From Athripsodes cinereus (lineage: Eukaryota; Arthropoda; Insecta; Trichoptera; Leptoceridae), in assembly GCA_947579605.1 (NCBI GenBank), contig OX388307.1, positions 24,963,237 to 25,027,236 on the forward strand: a stretch of DNA of 64,000 bases, given 5' to 3'. Below, piece by piece: positions 22,601 through 32,924 of this stretch. Numbering within the stretch: the first letter of the stretch is position 1; each line of letters starts with the position of its first letter. Made by a program: the position numbers and the translations under genes. The notes beneath the pieces were generated by a model. That model searched no databases. It saw nothing but the letters and a program-made list of their open reading frames with translations, and was not told the DNA's origin.

Positions 22601-22680
22601 CAAGAAACCCTGTTTATAGAATTTTAAAGTGCCAATTACGTCAGGTTTGTGAGAAAGAAGAGTTGAGGGTAGAATAAGAT
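19608..22680 (+). pseudogene. LINE (endonuclease-reverse transcriptase), frameshifted
   Basis: In order: an APE-type endonuclease (QNFRGLKTKIEEF, IIVLTEAWLN, GGVLIAVD; later LIGDSNIPTIQW and DSHYPSLL), then reverse transcriptase with NYRPILILSPISKIFE, a DxxxAFDKVEH motif near 21700, GVPQGSSLGPLLFT near 21815 and the catalytic LLLFADDL near 21910, then a thumb-like region (LGVVFDSELHFDDHV). At least five frameshifts or stops break it, so it is dead. The nucleotide order is otherwise nearly full length for the ORF2 part of a Jockey/CR1-like element. It is interrupted by the LINE fragment at 21104-21401. Confidence 0.85.
21104..21401 (+). mobile_element. LINE 3' fragment nested in the LINE, target duplication ATTAG
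   Basis: Flanked by ATTAG (21099-21103 and 21402-21406). The frame reads GNLDYGTWKTLNRLRSGVG, CDCGAAQTMPHLLECPLCP and ARFAQYWKSV then stop, a cysteine-rich C-terminal segment seen in another LINE lineage, followed by a short 3' UTR ending GATAAATAA. It splits the host LINE between the GPDGLAP motif and the WKMASIIPLHK motif of its reverse transcriptase. Confidence 0.8.
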
Positions 22681-23329
22681 GAAATAAATATAAAAAAAAA
22701 TGTATATATTTGATAAAATGTGAAGTGTTTGGTATAGTATTAATTTTTAGACTGTTTTTTAAATTTTTAAATTTTTGATTTTTCTTTTTTAAGAGTTTTT
22801 TTGTATTGTTATTGCATACATTAGTGAAGTGTGAATGTGTTTGTGCGAATGAATGTATTAGGTATGTGTGCGAAATTGGGTGAGCAGCGATTTGTAATAG
22901 GAATGGGTGATTGGATGTATTGTGAATTAATACCTATATTATGTGTAAGATTTTCTATAATTGTTTTGTGTGTTATTGCTGAAGTATGCACTGTTTCGAT
23001 GTAAGACTATTGGAATGTTTTTGTCGCTTACATGTTTATATTTATATGTCTTTCATCTGTTGTGTACCATGTAAATGAAGAAACAAATCAGTAATTCGGT
23101 GAAAGTAAACCGGATACTTACCCGGTACATTGTGGAAAAAGGTACTGCAAGAAAATATTCTTTAAGAAAACCGAGGAGTTTTGGAATATTTCAAATTCCT
23201 ATACCATTTTCAAGTCAATATTCGCATTCGCATTCGCATTCGCGAATGTCGGCATGAAATATTCGCATTCGCATTCGCATTCGCGAATATCCAAAATCAG
23301 ACATTCGTTACATCACTACTGTGTAATAG

Positions 23330-23810
23330 TAATAAAATAGTGACGTAATGGTCTCCTTGACCCAGACAATGAGACTGAATGTCTTTGCACTCTTTGCCTC
23401 TAATCTTATTCATTGGGTAGTAATAACGACGCACTATGCGTTAGGTACCGGGTTTACCTACCTAGATTCAATGTGATTATTTTTTCTCTATTTGTATATT
23501 TTATTGTTGTACTTGAAAATATTACGTGATACATCAGCTTCCGCCGTATATGAGAAAATATTTTAAATATACGTTTATGAATGTGCGATGGCAGCCGATA
23601 GAGAGGGAGATTTAAATAATGACTTGCGATAAATATGCAAATCTCTAATCTAATCGGGGAATGTTAGGATCTGTCGTCAGGTTACCTTTGAATAAGTAAC
23701 CCTTTAATTATTATCCTAGGTTATTATCCAATTTAAAAATTGTCTAGAGTCCAAACGAACGGGTCGACCCTGTACGTACCTACATATTATTAGTACCAGA
23801 TATTGACATA
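23330..23810. other. Intergenic, no gene recognised
   Basis: No coding or repeat structure that I can support, beyond GTACCTAC-type words. Confidence 0.4.
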
Positions 23811-23814
23811 AACA

Positions 23815-24030
23815 ATAGTCGGTACAAATACCCGGTACATTGTAGAAAAAGATTCTGTGAGAAAATATTCTGTAAGAAAACCGAGGAGATTTTGAAATAT
23901 TTCAAATTCCTATACCATTCCGAAAATTTAGCGACGGGGGGTAGAAATACAGGGGGTCCACCGGAACCAGCAAATTTCTGGTCAACAAGTGGTCCATGAG
24001 AAAAAAAAAGTTTAGGAACCTCTGGTTTAG
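23815..24030. repeat. hAT-derived repeat with the CCGAGGAG module
   Basis: Contains AAACCGAGGAGATTTTGAAA, CAAATTCCTATACCATT and GCGACGGGGGGTAGAAA, the module shared with 23105-23215, 27710-27830, 28165-28285 and 39975-40060. The right edge, AAAGTTTAGGAACCTCTG, resembles a hAT terminus. No left terminus found. Confidence 0.55.
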
Positions 24031-24039
24031 AGTAAAGTT

Positions 24040-25480
24040 TGTGGTTGTTACTTGTTACCATAGAGTAGGTAAATAATATACCCACTTAGTTGCTCTTTGC
24101 TCGTTACATATAAATAGCTCTTTTTGATACCTTGTTTATGCCGAATGGTGGCTGAAATGACGAGTTTATTATACAGCAGTGTAACGGTAATTTGAAAAAA
24201 TATAACGCAGTAAATGTGGTCGTAGGTGTAATACACGTATGAATACTGTAGGTACAATGATGTGATATTATTATATAAACCCTGCAATGAATAAAAAAAA
24301 ATATACTTAAATAAGTCAAGTTGAAAATGTTCAAAACCAAAGAACTAATAATAATCATATTAAATTGTATATAAAATAAAACAGTACGTACCTTATATTA
24401 TTACTGAAATCCCGTGAAGTTCTCGGTAAAGAAAAGGTATACTCTTTTCTGTAAGTTTTAAAAGGGCAAGTGCCCATAAAACCTCCAGTATAACACAATA
24501 AAATTAGTGTTGTGGAATTCTCAAGAAATAATTTTGAAAATAAAAGAAGTAGAGAATTTTCGGAGATTTTTTTTTATTTTTTATTTAACAGTATAATTAT
24601 AATAATAAATACTTTATTCAATCAATAACAATGTACTAATGTTGAGACAATTTATCACCAATATGGCTACAATTAATTGTGGAAACAAAAAATTGTTAGG
24701 TACCTACATGGAAAAAAGTGCTAATAACTGATGAAAAATCTTGATGTTTAACACCCCACATGCCCATATTTAAGTTAAAAAAAAAATTGCAGGTACATAA
24801 ATGAAAAAAAGTGTTAATAACCTCTGATTTGGGCCCTAATCAGCCCCACAAATTTTTGGATCAATCAGGTTGGCTGCGAAGTGTACTGGGTGAAAGGTCA
24901 TAAAACCACTAAGAAAAATTATGGAGAGAAATTTCTCTTCCATCAGAGGAGAAGTTCTCGAGAAATTTCTTTGGAGAATTTTCTCTTCTCACATCACTAA
25001 ACACAATAATTAACATACATACAATCCAGCGGTTAGGCATGTTACCCATGCTGTATGGCTTATTTTTTATTGGCACGGAGAGGACAATTTGCAAGTTTAT
25101 TACATGCGGCTGGTCTGCTGTGAAGGTATAGAAGTAGTAGTAGTAAATTAATAATACAGTGCCATGCTGTAATAACAAACGTTATACAGCCATCGAGCAT
25201 TATTGAATTTACTTATACCGAGCAGATATTAAATCAAATGATAACACACCATCAATAATAATAAAACGGAGGGCTTGTTTTAATGATAAACAGCAACTCT
25301 CATGAATAGAATTATAAAAATAAATAATTAATAATAACAGCATGTCAAGGTTTGCATGAACACTTTGTGCAAGTAATATTACATTTATAATGTGCATGCA
25401 CTATGCAGTATAGGTACGTTACAGAATACGGAGAGACAATAATAATATAATATGCAGATACATACCAAACATCAACTTAT
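24040..25480. other. Intergenic with one retroposon fragment
   Basis: AT-rich. A fragment of the TAGTATA-tailed retroposon lies at about 25025-25140 (GGCACGGAGAGGACAATTTG, TACATGCGGCTGGTCTGCTG). Otherwise nothing recognised. Confidence 0.4.
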
Positions 25481-25524
25481 ATTACTAATATTATGTAGAA
25501 TACTGAAAAGGCAGTAAATACTAA

Positions 25525-26061
25525 TTTTCTTAGAAGACATGTTCCTAAAATTAATAATACAGTAATATCTAATCTAGTTTGGAAGGCGTCTGGACTCAGC
25601 ATCAGGACAAAATGTCGCTTGTTCAATGCGTGCATCATCCCAATCCTTCTATATGGCTGCGAGTCTTGGCACTTAACCAAGGCTCAAGAGCGGAAGATAC
25701 TAAGCTTTGAAAACAAGTGTCTTAGAAGGATTTTGGATGTCAGATGGTATGAACATGTTACAAATGATGCTGTGCGCCGGCGCACCCAGCAGAGACCTGT
25801 AATCTCCGTAATACAAGAGAGACGATGGTCCTGGCTGGGACATGTTTTGAGAATGCCCAATGATAGTTGGCCAAAAAGAGCACTGTTCTTCCGTCCGCAG
25901 GGGTTCCGTAGGCTCGGGCGTCCCTCTTTCACAATACACCGTTCCTATGACAACGATATCAGAGCGCAAGGAATGTCGTGGAAAGAGGTGACGCAATTGG
26001 CACAGAGACGCTCTGAATGGAGGAGGCTGGTTTCTGCCCTGTGCTCCCGAGAGGAGCGTTG
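25525..26061 (+). pseudogene. LINE reverse transcriptase C-terminal region, open frame
   Basis: Open from about 25540 to a TGA at 26060. It reads CIIPILLYGCESWHLTKAQE, then CLRRILDVRWYEHVTND, RRWSWLGHVLRM and a terminal WRRLVSALCSREER. These are the thumb and C-terminal blocks of RTE/Jockey-like LINEs (LLYGxExW ... RRxxWLGHVLRM). The fragment lacks the catalytic FADD region, so it is a 5'-truncated insertion. The intact frame suggests it is fairly young. Confidence 0.78.
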
Positions 26062-26084
26062 AGGGCGATGATGATAATAATAAG

Positions 26085-27340
26085 ATTAGTCTGCTACTTC
26101 ACTCCATAACATTAAGATGTTAATGGTCTCTTTCCTACAAGTATTGCAAATCTTATATAAGTGATAAAGATATAAAAGGACCTTTACAATAAAAAATAAA
26201 CAATAAGTGTCCTTAAATTTATGTAAGTAAAGACAAACACAGTCAGGGTTGGCTATCGTAAAATAATATTATTAAAAAAAATATGAACCTACCTATTATA
26301 AAATAAAGTACCTACGTTTAATAATGAAAGAGTATAAAGAGTAGATATTAATTGTAGGTACCTACTCGCAAACTGAATAAATAAATGTATTTATTTATAA
26401 CGTAAAATATTAACACTTTGTTGTAATTGAACAAAATATTATGTGTGACAATAGACAATGTTCATAAATCATAAATAAAAAAAATTATTTGACAATAAAA
26501 GCGATTGCGAACATATTCAATTTAAAAAAGAAAAACAATATTTATAACTCTCCAAGCAAGCAATAGGCCAATAGGCAGTTACTCAAAGTAATAATAAACA
26601 TAAATATTGATCGGTTTTAATAGGTACTGAAAAATAAAAACAATAGGTGCATAGCTCTTCAAACTATAAGCATTAGCCTTAGTGAAAGAAAATAGACACA
26701 TATAAACAAAGTAGCCAGAATAATAATAATAATTGAATTTAATTGAAATGAACATAAAAATAACAATAGACAATTACCTAAACAGCCTAAACTAAAAGAA
26801 TACTATTGAAACGAGTGACAGAAAATTCAAATTGGGCATACATTATTACTGACTGGGCGATTACTAATGCAAGCAATCATATAAATACAGTTTGTGCAAC
26901 CATAAAACTATATACTTAGGTGACGGCATTGTGGTGAATCGACTCTCGTTATACACGCATATATATAATTTATAATGAGGATATTTTTAGGTTTGTAAAT
27001 AAATGCAAAACATAAAAAAAACAATAATAGAACATATACGTAAATAAACACAGCATAAAAATAATTTGAAAAAATTAAGAATACAAATTAAATTTACGTA
27101 AATATCTCCCTTGTTTTTTTTTTCTGTCAATCATTCGATATAGATATAAAGTCGCTCAGTCAGTGCCTTTTTCTCATCGCCCGTTTAGTATTTTCGGTCA
27201 TCACCTAGAATAACTAATTTAATGGCAGGCAAACATTTTGTACATTGTTTAACAAAGTTTAACAATTTTTCTTTCATCAGCCTAGTAAAAGCATTCTGTT
27301 CTTTCTGCCTACCCCACTAGGGAGACGGCGTGAGTAGATT
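26085..27340. repeat. Dispersed family repeat ending in a LINE 3' tail
   Basis: Carries CACTCCATAACATTAAGATG (26099), CAGTCAGGGTTGGCTATCG (26241) and at the right end CTTTCTGCCTACCCCACTAG (27303), the same three landmarks as 10520-11600. The copy is about 1.25 kb, AT-rich, and has no coding frame worth calling. Confidence 0.45.
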
Positions 27341-27568
27341 GATTTGTAGATTTATAATATTACAAAAGAGTTATAATATTATAAAAAAATATAATAATAA
27401 TATTACTCATTTTGACAACCCTGCATTACAAAAATTATTATGTACTCATATGAAATTAATGTATCCATTGCACATTAGCGAAGACACGCTTTTTTTAATT
27501 GTGTGTAGACGTGCATCTTTGCCTTGCATTGTGAGTATTCGGCATGCTGTTGGTTTGTCTATTTTAGG

Positions 27569-28049
27569 CTCTAGACCATGGGTGGCCAACCTTTTCCGCA
27601 GCCGGGCCAAATTTCAGAATGAGATTTCCTACCGGGCCGCACAACAATATATTCCATATATGGAACATTTGATAATTTTATTTCACCTTAAAATTTCTAT
27701 CCCCCCCGTCCCCAAATTTTCAAAATGGTATAGAAATTTGAAATGTTTCAAAACTCCTCGGTTTTCTTTAAGAATATTTTCTCAAAATACCTCTTACAAA
27801 AAAGTAGCTGGTACTTGTACCGACTATTATATAAAAAAAGTGTCCATATAATAAAAGGCTTCAGCCTAGTGAGGTGGCAAAATGGAATTAGTTTTATTGG
27901 CATATTATTATGGATATTTGAACTGTATTTGATTGTATATGCTTATTCGAGGAAATAAACGAATTTGAATATGCTTCGCGGGCCGCACGTAGACACCCAA
28001 CGGACCGCATGTGGCCCGCGGCCGCGGGTTGGCCACCCCTGCTGTAGAC
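27569..28049. mobile_element. hAT MITE, first of a tandem pair
   Basis: The element 27577-28041 has ends CATGGGTGGCCAACC and (complement) CAGGGGTGGCCAACC, flanked by CTCTAGAC (27569-27576) and CTGTAGAC (28042-28049). It contains the CCGAGGAG module reversed. About 115 bp at 27848-27965 (ending AATAAACGAATTTGAAT) is absent from its neighbour and looks like a 5'-truncated LINE 3' end inserted later. Confidence 0.85.
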
Positions 28050-28386
28050 CATGGGTGGCCAACCTTTTCAGCAGCCGGGCCAAATATCAGAATGAAATTT
28101 CCTACCGGGCCGTACTACAATTGATAATTTTACTTTACCTTAAAATTTCTACCCCCCCCCGTCGCCGTATTTTCAAAATGGTATAGGAATTTGAAATGTT
28201 TCAAAACTCCTCGGTTTTCTTTAAGAATATTTTCTCAAAATACATCTTTCATTAAAGTAACGGGTACTTGTACCGACTACGCGACTATTATTAAAAAAGT
28301 GTGCATATGCTTCGCGGGCCGCACGTAGACACCCAACGGGCCGCATGTGGTCCGCGGGCCGCGGGTTAGCCTCCCTTGCTCTAGAC
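28050..28386. mobile_element. hAT MITE, second of a tandem pair
   Basis: The element 28050-28378 starts CATGGGTGGCCAACC and ends GGGTTAGCCTCCCTTG (slightly diverged), followed by CTCTAGAC (28379-28386). It shares the middle octamer with the first copy, so one target-type octamer separates the two elements. The long frames across it are shadows of the repeat. Confidence 0.85.
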
Positions 28387-28400
28387 CTAGACAGAGACAC

Positions 28401-28753
28401 ATCGAAGGTAGTGATGCCAATTCGGATTTGAAAAAAAACGTAGTTCAGACAAAAAAGTATGTAGATTTACGTCAAAAGTTCGTACTTAGTTTCTTTTTGG
28501 AAAAAATTCTTCATCTTATCTCGACTCCAAAATAGTAGGACCTTTTTTAGCTTTCACAATTTGGTATACAAGTATTTGAAATATTTCGCAATCTCCTCGG
28601 ATTTTTTAGTACCACCTATGTAATATTTTAGAAAAGTGGTTATTCGATACGTAGATTCGGAATAAAAGTACGTATAGGTACTATGTACCTCATGGGATCA
28701 AAAGTACGTAGATCTACGGAATAGTACGTAGACTAGGCAACTCTGATAAAAGG
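28401..28753. mobile_element. hAT-like element related to 18474-19044
   Basis: The element 28409-28745 begins TAGTGATGCCAATTCGGATT and ends, as complement, CAGAGTTGCCTAGTCTACG. It is the reverse-oriented relative of 18474-19044. The flanking octamers ATCGAAGG and ATAAAAGG agree at 6 of 8 positions. Confidence 0.55.
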
Positions 28754-29079
28754 GATGCATACATCCATCTCTATCACACTCTATATCTATCTCGTTTGCG
28801 CTGTCAATTACCCCCACTCCAATATTTGTCCACTACGGCAATGAGCTGATACATGAACAAACTTTGGTGATAGCTGACAATTGTTGTAAAAAGGTGCATT
28901 CCTACCGTATCGATCATCAATATATTTTGTATCAACAGAAATATACTTTTTGTAAAATACGTATAAGATACGAATGCGTAAGTCGATGTATAAAAATTTA
29001 AATATGCATCAATTTAATCGAATTAAAATTATATTACTAGAAAAATGATATCATTATATAGCGAATAAATAAAACTTAC

Positions 29080-29156
29080 CGATGCTCTGATATTTCATCC
29101 TTCATTACCCCTTTCCCACGCCTACCAGAACACTTTTTTAGCGCACAACCACTCAT
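29080..29156 (-). CDS. THAP-family exon 1, fourth copy
   Basis: Minus-strand ATG at 29156, 77 nt, donor GTAAGT at 29079. It reads MSGCALKKCSGRRGKGVMK then DEISEHR, differing from the third copy at one residue. The upstream block (TGCGACCAATCAAATTTTGC) and the intron-side block are shared with 18000-18395. No second exon was found within reach. Confidence 0.5.
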
Positions 29157-29704
29157 AATAATTTACTGTTATTGCAACCTTTCTCAATCAACGCTCGTTG
29201 AAGACTGGTTCATACGAAATTATTCTGGTCGCAAAATTTGATTGGTCGCATTACCAATTTTTGCTTTGAATTGCTAGTCTACAAGTCACTGATCCCAACG
29301 GGAGGCACTCGATACTCAATACAAATAGCGTTAGCAATACACAGAATAGCATCTAATATGTATAATGATATTCCTAGGACATTATAAACATAATCTATCT
29401 AGTCTATAAAATGATAAGGCACCCATATACCGCCTCCAAAATAGTGCAATACGATAAAATCGAATCGGGATCGGTTAAAATTTAGTAACACACAGAGACA
29501 TCTATTGGTGTATTTCAGATATATTTAAAAAAATTGTGAAAGTTTCAAAAGCTATTATGTATAACGGTTAAAGGTGCAAAAGAGGTAGGTACCTCGTATT
29601 ATTATTGACCAATAATACGCAGGTTCAAATTACAGGTAGCTGTAAATAATTATATCAAATATAGTATTGTAAATATTTGCTATTGTACCCATTGAGTATT
29701 TTTA

Positions 29705-29940
29705 TCTAGTTCTTCTCTATTCCTTGCAGCAATTCCTGTCCACTGCTGAACATATAAACCTCCCCCATATGTCTCCAGGTATCTCTGTTCTGAACTTCCT
29801 TCAACTAGCCACCAGCAATTCTTCTAATGTCGTCTGGGAAGTCTTTCTCTACTCCTTTAATCTTCACGAGGTCTCCATTCCACTACCATTTTTGTCCATC
29901 TTTGAGTCTAGTAACATGCCCTGCCCATGACCACTTTATG
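29705..29940 (-). pseudogene. LINE C-terminal fragment
   Basis: On the minus strand the frame reads WAGHVTRLKDGQKW, then DFPDDIRRIAGG and RDTWRHMGEVY with one internal stop. This is the conserved terminal block (KWAGHxxRxxDGRW ... DDIxxxAG ... DRxxWRxxGEAY) of a common insect LINE group. Truncated and decayed. Confidence 0.65.
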
Positions 29941-30396
29941 TATACACATTTAAATATATAGTTTGAGTAAAGATGTATTATGTAAGATCTTAAGCTTTCA
30001 CGACCGGTATTATAAATGTAGTTACTTGTTGAAGTCTGCCCACCAGACCATGGTCACATAGCCCAGAACAAGTTAGTACTTAAAGATGTATGTATTACTA
30101 ATGTTTCATAGAGGGATAGTTAAGGGGCTTCCTCACAGAAGCTTTATCGCCAAAATAAAGCAAAAGATAGGCAGAAACACACTTCCAAAAAGTTTCTCAT
30201 ATCCTCAACTTAATAACTGCATTTAAAATGAAGCAACTTTGATTGGTGTTTATTGTATTTTCACGTCTACAGCCTTTTGCATAATGTCAGTCCACACCTG
30301 GTGAAATTGACTATGAAAATTAAGAAAAAAGATATCTATACGCTTTTATATAGTGTGATGTCATCCATCATTTGCGCTCCAACTGTAGAGTTTTGT

Positions 30397-30621
30397 GATA
30401 ATTGAAAAAAAACACAATATGTAGTTAACTTCCAAATGACTTTATTAACTTCGCGTACTAGTATTCGGAGACTCTCGTCTCCATCATCAGGCGATTAGTA
30501 AAAAAAGTCACTTTTTTTACTAATCGCCTGATGATGGAGACGAGAGTCTCCGAATACTAGTACGCGAAGTTAATAAAGTCATTTGGAAGTTAACTACATA
30601 TTGTGTTTTTTTTCAATTATC
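30397..30621. repeat. 225-bp perfect palindrome
   Basis: Two 112-bp arms (30397-30508 and 30510-30621) are exact reverse complements around a single base, C30509. The arm contains CCTGATGATGG, a GGAGAC-GAGA-GTCTCC stem-loop, and AATAAAGTCATTTGG, with a T8 run near its outer edge. Both flanks stop matching at once outside the arms. It looks like two copies of one retroelement end fused head to head. Confidence 0.93.
30524..30567 (+). ncRNA. Hammerhead-ribozyme-like motif (candidate)
   Basis: Reading right-arm RNA: UCGC (stem I), CUGAUGA core at 30528-30534, one extra U, stem II GGAGAC/GUCUCC closed by a GAGA loop, GAA at 30552-30554, a short UAC/GUA stem III, then C30563 as the would-be cleavage base, and GCGA pairing back to UCGC. 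This is the type I hammerhead order, known from Penelope-like retroelements. The extra U before stem II and the 2-nt stem III loop are non-standard. The minus strand of the left arm carries the same motif. Confidence 0.4.
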
Positions 30622-30877
30622 TTGAAATGGACTTCCAACAAGTACCTTCGGTCAACAACATTAATGTAGAGTTTTGTGTCGTTTTCCCCATACAAAGTTC
30701 ATATGGCTCGAGAAAATGTTTTAAAATTTCTTCACCATTTTTTCTTATTGATGGAGGGCAAAAAATAATTGAAGCATGCCTATAATTGCGGCCATATGAC
30801 ATAGTTTTTTCGTAAAATGCCAAAAAAAAGAGAGAGAGACATAGTTTTTTCACGATGACCTTTTTCTTTGAAAAAGA

Positions 30878-31042
30878 TATATCTGGGTTTTGTTATAAAC
30901 CCAAATACAACCTTATACACCTTTCACAGTAAGCTACTAAAAGCTTGTGCCGTGAAAGGGGAGTTTGCCGGGACCTGGTATTGAACCTCGGACCCCTTGT
31001 TCACGAGGCCGAGACTCTACCTCCAGGCTACCGACGAACCCT
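30878..31042 (-). mobile_element. tRNA-derived SINE
   Basis: On the minus strand a box A-like TAGCCTGGAGGTAGAG is followed by a perfect box B, GGTTCAATACC (plus 30977-30987), as in RNA polymerase III promoters of tRNA-type SINEs. A non-tRNA body (GCACAAGCTTTTAGTAGC) follows. It cannot form a whole cloverleaf and has an extended body, so it is not a tRNA gene. A decayed copy lies at 17216-17315. Confidence 0.7.
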
Positions 31043-31259
31043 ATATCGTTATCGCATATTATGTAAAATGGTGTATGAATATTTTTATTTAAGTATGCTC
31101 AAAACTGTTCATTAGGGATTAAAATTGTTGTCTGAACTATTTTTGTCATGTGATATTTATTTATTTATTATTGCAATAAACGGCTTTCGCCTTTTACAGT
31201 TTTAAAAAGTACAAACAATTTTTTACATACATTACAAGCGGAAATAAAATAAAAATACT

Positions 31260-31490
31260 ATTTATGTTTATTATTCTTAAAATATTAAATTTTAGTATTT
31301 GATACTAAGAATCACTTAAGAAAAATAATGTTTTAATGTCATAATGGGCAGTTTATTCTATAAAAGTCACAACATTTAGGTATATATTCACATGTGTCAT
31401 ATTCAAGATGCAACAACAATATGTTCATTACATGCGGTAAGTTCACTGGCTACCCCAATTGTGGGAGACGTCGTGATGGTATATATAAAT
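31260..31490 (-). repeat. Reverse copy of the drk-intron repeat, plus retroposon tail
   Basis: AGTATTTGATACTAAGAATC and nearby words are the complement of the repeat found at 52425-52614 and 56237-56458. At 31420-31480 a fragment of the TAGTATA-tailed retroposon follows (CATGCGGTAAG, GTCGTGATGGTAT). A LINE-tail-like (TTTA)n with AATAAACGGCTTTCGCC lies just left, at 31155-31200. Confidence 0.5.
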
Positions 31491-31499
31491 ATATATCAT

Positions 31500-32900
31500 A
31501 ATGAATCTACAAAAACCCAAAAATAGTACCTACTATAAATTTCCCTCACAAATGTATTAAGCATACACAGGTAACTTATGTATTTTCACCATTCTTTTCA
31601 ATACACTGTTTTAAGGGAATGAAAAAAATATGTACTCATGTTTATTACAATAATAATTAAAATTATGCGAAAAACACATCATTCATAAGCTTTCTTGTGA
31701 TTAATTAATACAATTAACTTGACAACCAAAACCCTCCCATAGAAATTTGTAACTATCAAATTATTTCATGGAGTACAGCGGTAAGGAGTTTACATTTTAT
31801 TTTGCATTTTGGATACGAGACAGATTGGGTAAAAGGCTTCTCATTTTTCTTTCAGTGATATCAATTTATCAATAGTTAATGATAAATATTATGCTGAATT
31901 CAATCAGTACTGCGTGTGTATATAATATGAATAGAAAACAATCAAATTCATACTCCGGATATTACTTTCTCATCACAAATTTTTGTCCATTTTATTTATA
32001 CTACATATTCTTGATCGTAACTTTATGGGAGTATGGGTTAACAATTCAATAATAGGGCATAAACATAGAATATGAGAATCCAGGTTTATTTTTCAATTAA
32101 TTTCTTCAAAGTTTTAACAGAAACTGTACATAACAAAGAATATTTGAACAAATAACAATTAAATTTGACTAAAAACTATTAAATATTTGATCAACACATG
32201 TATATGTTTAGGATCTACATTTACATCATTTTTGTCAATGTATCATGTTTGCAAGTGCAGAAACACAAGCAAACAATTTTCATCTTTTATCAAAAGGGTA
32301 TAATATTAAACAAAAAGTTGATACACATTTCCGCTCAACTTTCTGATGAGCAGATCCAAAATTCACCATGTGGTTGAACAGAAGAGCAAGCCGAATATTT
32401 GATTGTACCAAAATTAACTTAGACTCATAAAAAAAGATTTTATGTAGGTTGATGCATGGGAGTGAATTTCTAGTAATAATCTAAAAATTTCCAAAAGAAA
32501 TATTTCTTTCTTGTACTTTTTGGTAAGGGCAATGGTAAACTTTTTATTTTATTTATACCTAATGAATTCTACAATACTTTTGAAACCTAAGCAGGTTATT
32601 CGAGCACACAGAGTATGTGACGAATAAGAAGTGTTTCATAGATATATCATAATGGATCAAATATAAGGTGCTGGTACAATTGTATTTTATAGAAAAATAT
32701 ATTTTTATACTTAATAAAATACAATCACACAAAATAGATTGCACCTCATCAAAACAAACTAGGTGTTTTATTGCACAAATACAATATAATTCCTATACCT
32801 AATAAATGTTAATTTATGTATCATTTATATAAAAATGTGCTACTACAATATTTTGCTATCTATTATTACTGGACTTTTTTCATACTACATTTGCTTACAA
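31500..32900. other. Intergenic, no gene recognised
   Basis: AT-rich with no recognisable coding or repeat boundaries. Confidence 0.4.
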
Positions 32901-32924
32901 TGGAGATATAGCTCTCATAACTGT

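Larger units (their letters stand above)
19280..23318. mobile_element. hAT element carrying nested LINEs, 8-bp target duplication CTGTGTAA
   Basis: Terminal inverted repeats TAGTGATGTAACGAAT / ATTCGTTACATCACTA (16 bp, perfect) and an 8-bp duplication CTGTGTAA at 19272-19279 and 23319-23326, which fits the nTnnnnAn pattern of Ac-type hATs. Subterminal arrays of the hexamer ATTCGC/GCGAAT lie inside both ends (19293-19395 and 23218-23288). I found no hAT transposase; the interior is filled largely by a broken LINE. Total 4039 bp. Confidence 0.88.

Noticed and set aside
25684..25996. Minus-strand frames of 82 and 98 residues
   Set aside because: Antisense shadows of the LINE C-terminal frame at 25540-26061.
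27330..28186. Long plus-strand frames across the tandem hAT MITEs
   Set aside because: They follow MITE sequence and break at element boundaries; no protein family.
30950..31042. Possible tRNA gene on the minus strand
   Set aside because: Box A and box B are present but a full cloverleaf does not fold and a non-tRNA body follows; called a SINE instead.
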